From: Rhodospirillales bacterium
Lineage (GTDB): Bacteria; Pseudomonadota; Alphaproteobacteria; Rhodospirillales; Defluviicoccaceae
Assembly: GCA_016712595.1 (NCBI GenBank)
Contig: JADJQT010000002.1
Coordinates: 1,116,001-1,180,000 of the forward strand
Reading direction: 5' to 3'
DNA length: 64,000 nt
Under the pieces are notes generated by a model. That model searched no databases. It was not told the origin of the DNA and worked only from the letters and a program-made list of their open reading frames with translations. Made by a program: the position numbers and the translations under genes. This document shows positions 62,764-64,000 of the stretch, piece by piece (the first letter of the stretch is position 1; every line of letters starts with the position of its first letter).

Positions 62764-63246
62764 ATGATTTACCTGCCGTCCGGCGCTCTGCGGCAGATCG
62801 CCAGCGCCGCCGCTGCCGCCTATCCGCAGGAATGCTGCGGTCTGCTGATCGGGCGGGCGCCCGACGGCGAGCGCGGGGACGTGTTCGTTGACGAGATCAT
62901 GGCCACGGCGAACACGGCGCCACCCCCGCGCACGCGCGCCTTCGAGATCGACCCCGCGGCGCTCTTTGCCGCCCATCGTCGGTTGCGTGAGAGCCGGTGG
63001 AGCATCGTCGGTCACTACCATTCGCATCCCGACGGACCGGCGGCGCCATCGCCGCGCGATGCCGAGCGGGTGTTCGATCCGCGGCTGATCTGGGTGATCG
63101 CCGCCGTTGCATGCGGCTGCGCCGGGACCATCGGTGCTTTTCGCTGGGACGCGGACGCCCGGCAGTTCATCGCGATCGCGCTCGCGGAAATGGCCGCGCC
63201 ACCCGGCCTGGGTGCGGCTGCCACAAGCGCTTTATCGGCGCCTTAG
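62764..63246 (+). CDS. JAMM/MPN metallopeptidase-like protein
   Basis: 160-residue Mov34/MPN protein with all JAMM zinc-site residues: Glu23 in YPQECCGLL and HxH-x7-S-x2-D in HYHSHPDGPAAPSPRD (His86, His88, Ser96, Asp99). Bacterial relatives cleave ubiquitin-like sulfur-carrier conjugates or process such carriers from precursors. No ThiS, MoaD or CysO-like gene adjoins. ATG 62764 lies ten bases after the preceding stop; the frame open from 62716 overlaps the previous gene. Confidence 0.9.
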   Translation: MIYLPSGALRQIASAAAAAYPQECCGLLIGRAPDGERGDVFVDEIMATANTAPPPRTRAFEIDPAALFAAHRRLRESRWSIVGHYHSHPDGPAAPSPRDAERVFDPRLIWVIAAVACGCAGTIGAFRWDADARQFIAIALAEMAAPPGLGAAATSALSAP

Positions 63247-63277
63247 GTTCCCCGGCGCTTCAGGTTAAGGACAGCCC

Positions 63278-64000
63278 ATGCTTCCGGAGATGATGCCCTC
63301 GACCAATTTCCTGATGCGCATGCCGGACGGCACCGTCAAGCAGATGAACCCGTTTACCGGCACCGAGGTCTGGACCGTACCCGGTCGCGGCCATCGCCCG
63401 CTGGGCAATCACCTGCGCTCCGGCGTGAGCATCGATCCGGCCAAGCACGACGCCCACTGCGCCTTCTGTCGCCGTCGTCTGCTGGAAACGCCACCGGAAA
63501 AGGCACGTCTGACGAAAACGGCGTCCGGCTGGCGGACGCTCAAGAACCTGCACGCGCGCGAGCTGTTCGATACGATCGCCGAGTTCCGCCGCGTTCCCAA
63601 CCTGTTCGAGATCGTCTCGTGGGACTACTGGCAGCGCAACTTCGGCTACTCGCTGCCCGAGACCATCGCCGCGCGCATGGCCGCCTATCTCGCCAGCGAG
63701 GCCGGCCGGCGCCATGTCCTCGACGTGATCGAGAGCCGCATGCGGTTTTCCGGGCTTGCCGACGACGCGGTTGCCGCCATTTCGTCCGAGGACAAGCTCG
63801 CCGCGGCGAGCGCGTTTTTCGGCGGCGGCCACGAGCTGATCATTGGCCGGCGGCACTATGTCGACGGCGCCGAGGACACGAGCGAGCTGTGCTCGTCGGG
63901 GATGCTAAGCGCCGAGGAGCACTACCACTACACGCGATTTACCGTCGACGCCATGCGCGACATCTACCTCGCCAATCGCTACGTGCGCTACGTCGCCGTG
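63278..64000 (+). CDS. DUF4921-like protein, 3' end outside window
   Basis: 241 codons are visible from ATG 63278 (AAGGA six bases upstream). MPDGTVKQMNPFTGTEVWTV, then PGRGHRPL and the CxxC in HCAFCRRRLLETPPEK, match what I recall of the DUF4921 family. Members are remotely similar to galactose-1-phosphate uridylyltransferase/HIT proteins. The expected length is over 400 residues, so about half is missing. Function unknown; it may be in an operon with the JAMM gene 31 bases upstream. Confidence 0.7.
   Translation, partial: MLPEMMPSTNFLMRMPDGTVKQMNPFTGTEVWTVPGRGHRPLGNHLRSGVSIDPAKHDAHCAFCRRRLLETPPEKARLTKTASGWRTLKNLHARELFDTIAEFRRVPNLFEIVSWDYWQRNFGYSLPETIAARMAAYLASEAGRRHVLDVIESRMRFSGLADDAVAAISSEDKLAAASAFFGGGHELIIGRRHYVDGAEDTSELCSSGMLSAEEHYHYTRFTVDAMRDIYLANRYVRYVAV

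Overview
The window is a high-GC, tightly packed chromosomal segment of an alphaproteobacterium, most likely a Rhodospirillales-type organism. The reasons are a Pseudomonas denitrificans-style aerobic cobalamin gene set (cobN, cobO, cobP, cobQ, cobW), the neighbourhood Suv3-like helicase / S4 protein / FdxA / CarD, an alphaproteobacterial RpoH and a long isc operon. I see no rRNA, tRNA, CRISPR array, insertion sequence or prophage. Most large open frames opposite the genes listed are GC-driven shadows.

Layout. 1-3 kb: 3'-truncated dctA behind a sigma54-type promoter, and an MscS channel. 3.2-11.3 kb: a ten-gene Fe-S assembly operon on the minus strand, cysE-iscR-nifS-like-iscS-iscU-iscA-hscB-hscA-fdx-iscX, with a clear promoter. 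11.4-20.1 kb: an alpha/beta hydrolase, a 25-residue membrane microprotein, anmK, tyrS, an orphan membrane-anchored sugar-type binding protein and a giant AsmA/YhdP-like protein. 20.4-27.2 kb: glnE reading without a stop into a Bcp-type peroxiredoxin, a ferritin-like protein, a FliL-like protein, a YdcF/ElyC-like protein and a tandem universal stress protein. 27.4-32 kb: a complete branched-chain-amino-acid-type ABC transporter. 32-34.8 kb: mntH, a MarC-family protein and a SnoaL-like protein. 34.8-46.1 kb: the cobalamin locus, with a cobalamin riboswitch between cobC and cobP. 46.2-49.1 kb: a 948-residue RTX-like repeat protein with a 16-bp tandem repeat upstream. 49.5-57.5 kb: a SLOG/molybdenum-carrier-like protein, a phosphatase-like protein lacking its metal ligands, CarD, FdxA, a TerB-like protein, an S4 protein, the helicase, an esterase and gshB. 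57.7-64 kb: a pseudokinase-like protein with a C-terminal membrane anchor, followed by a small membrane protein, then rpoH, rluD, a small membrane protein, a JAMM peptidase and a 3'-truncated DUF4921-like gene.

How the genes work together. The isc operon combines sulfur supply (CysE plus two cysteine desulfurases), scaffold, chaperones and electron donor under an Rrf2 regulator. The cob genes cover late corrin chemistry, cobalt insertion, adenosylation and nucleotide-loop assembly; cobP-cobW-cobN-cobO-(SYLF lipoprotein)-cobQ lies downstream of the riboswitch.

The least explained parts are the pseudokinase/membrane-protein pair at 57.7-60.3 kb, the degenerate PPP-like protein next to carD, the RTX repeat protein, and the GlnE-peroxiredoxin continuous frame. 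All calls come from reading the sequence; no database search was run.
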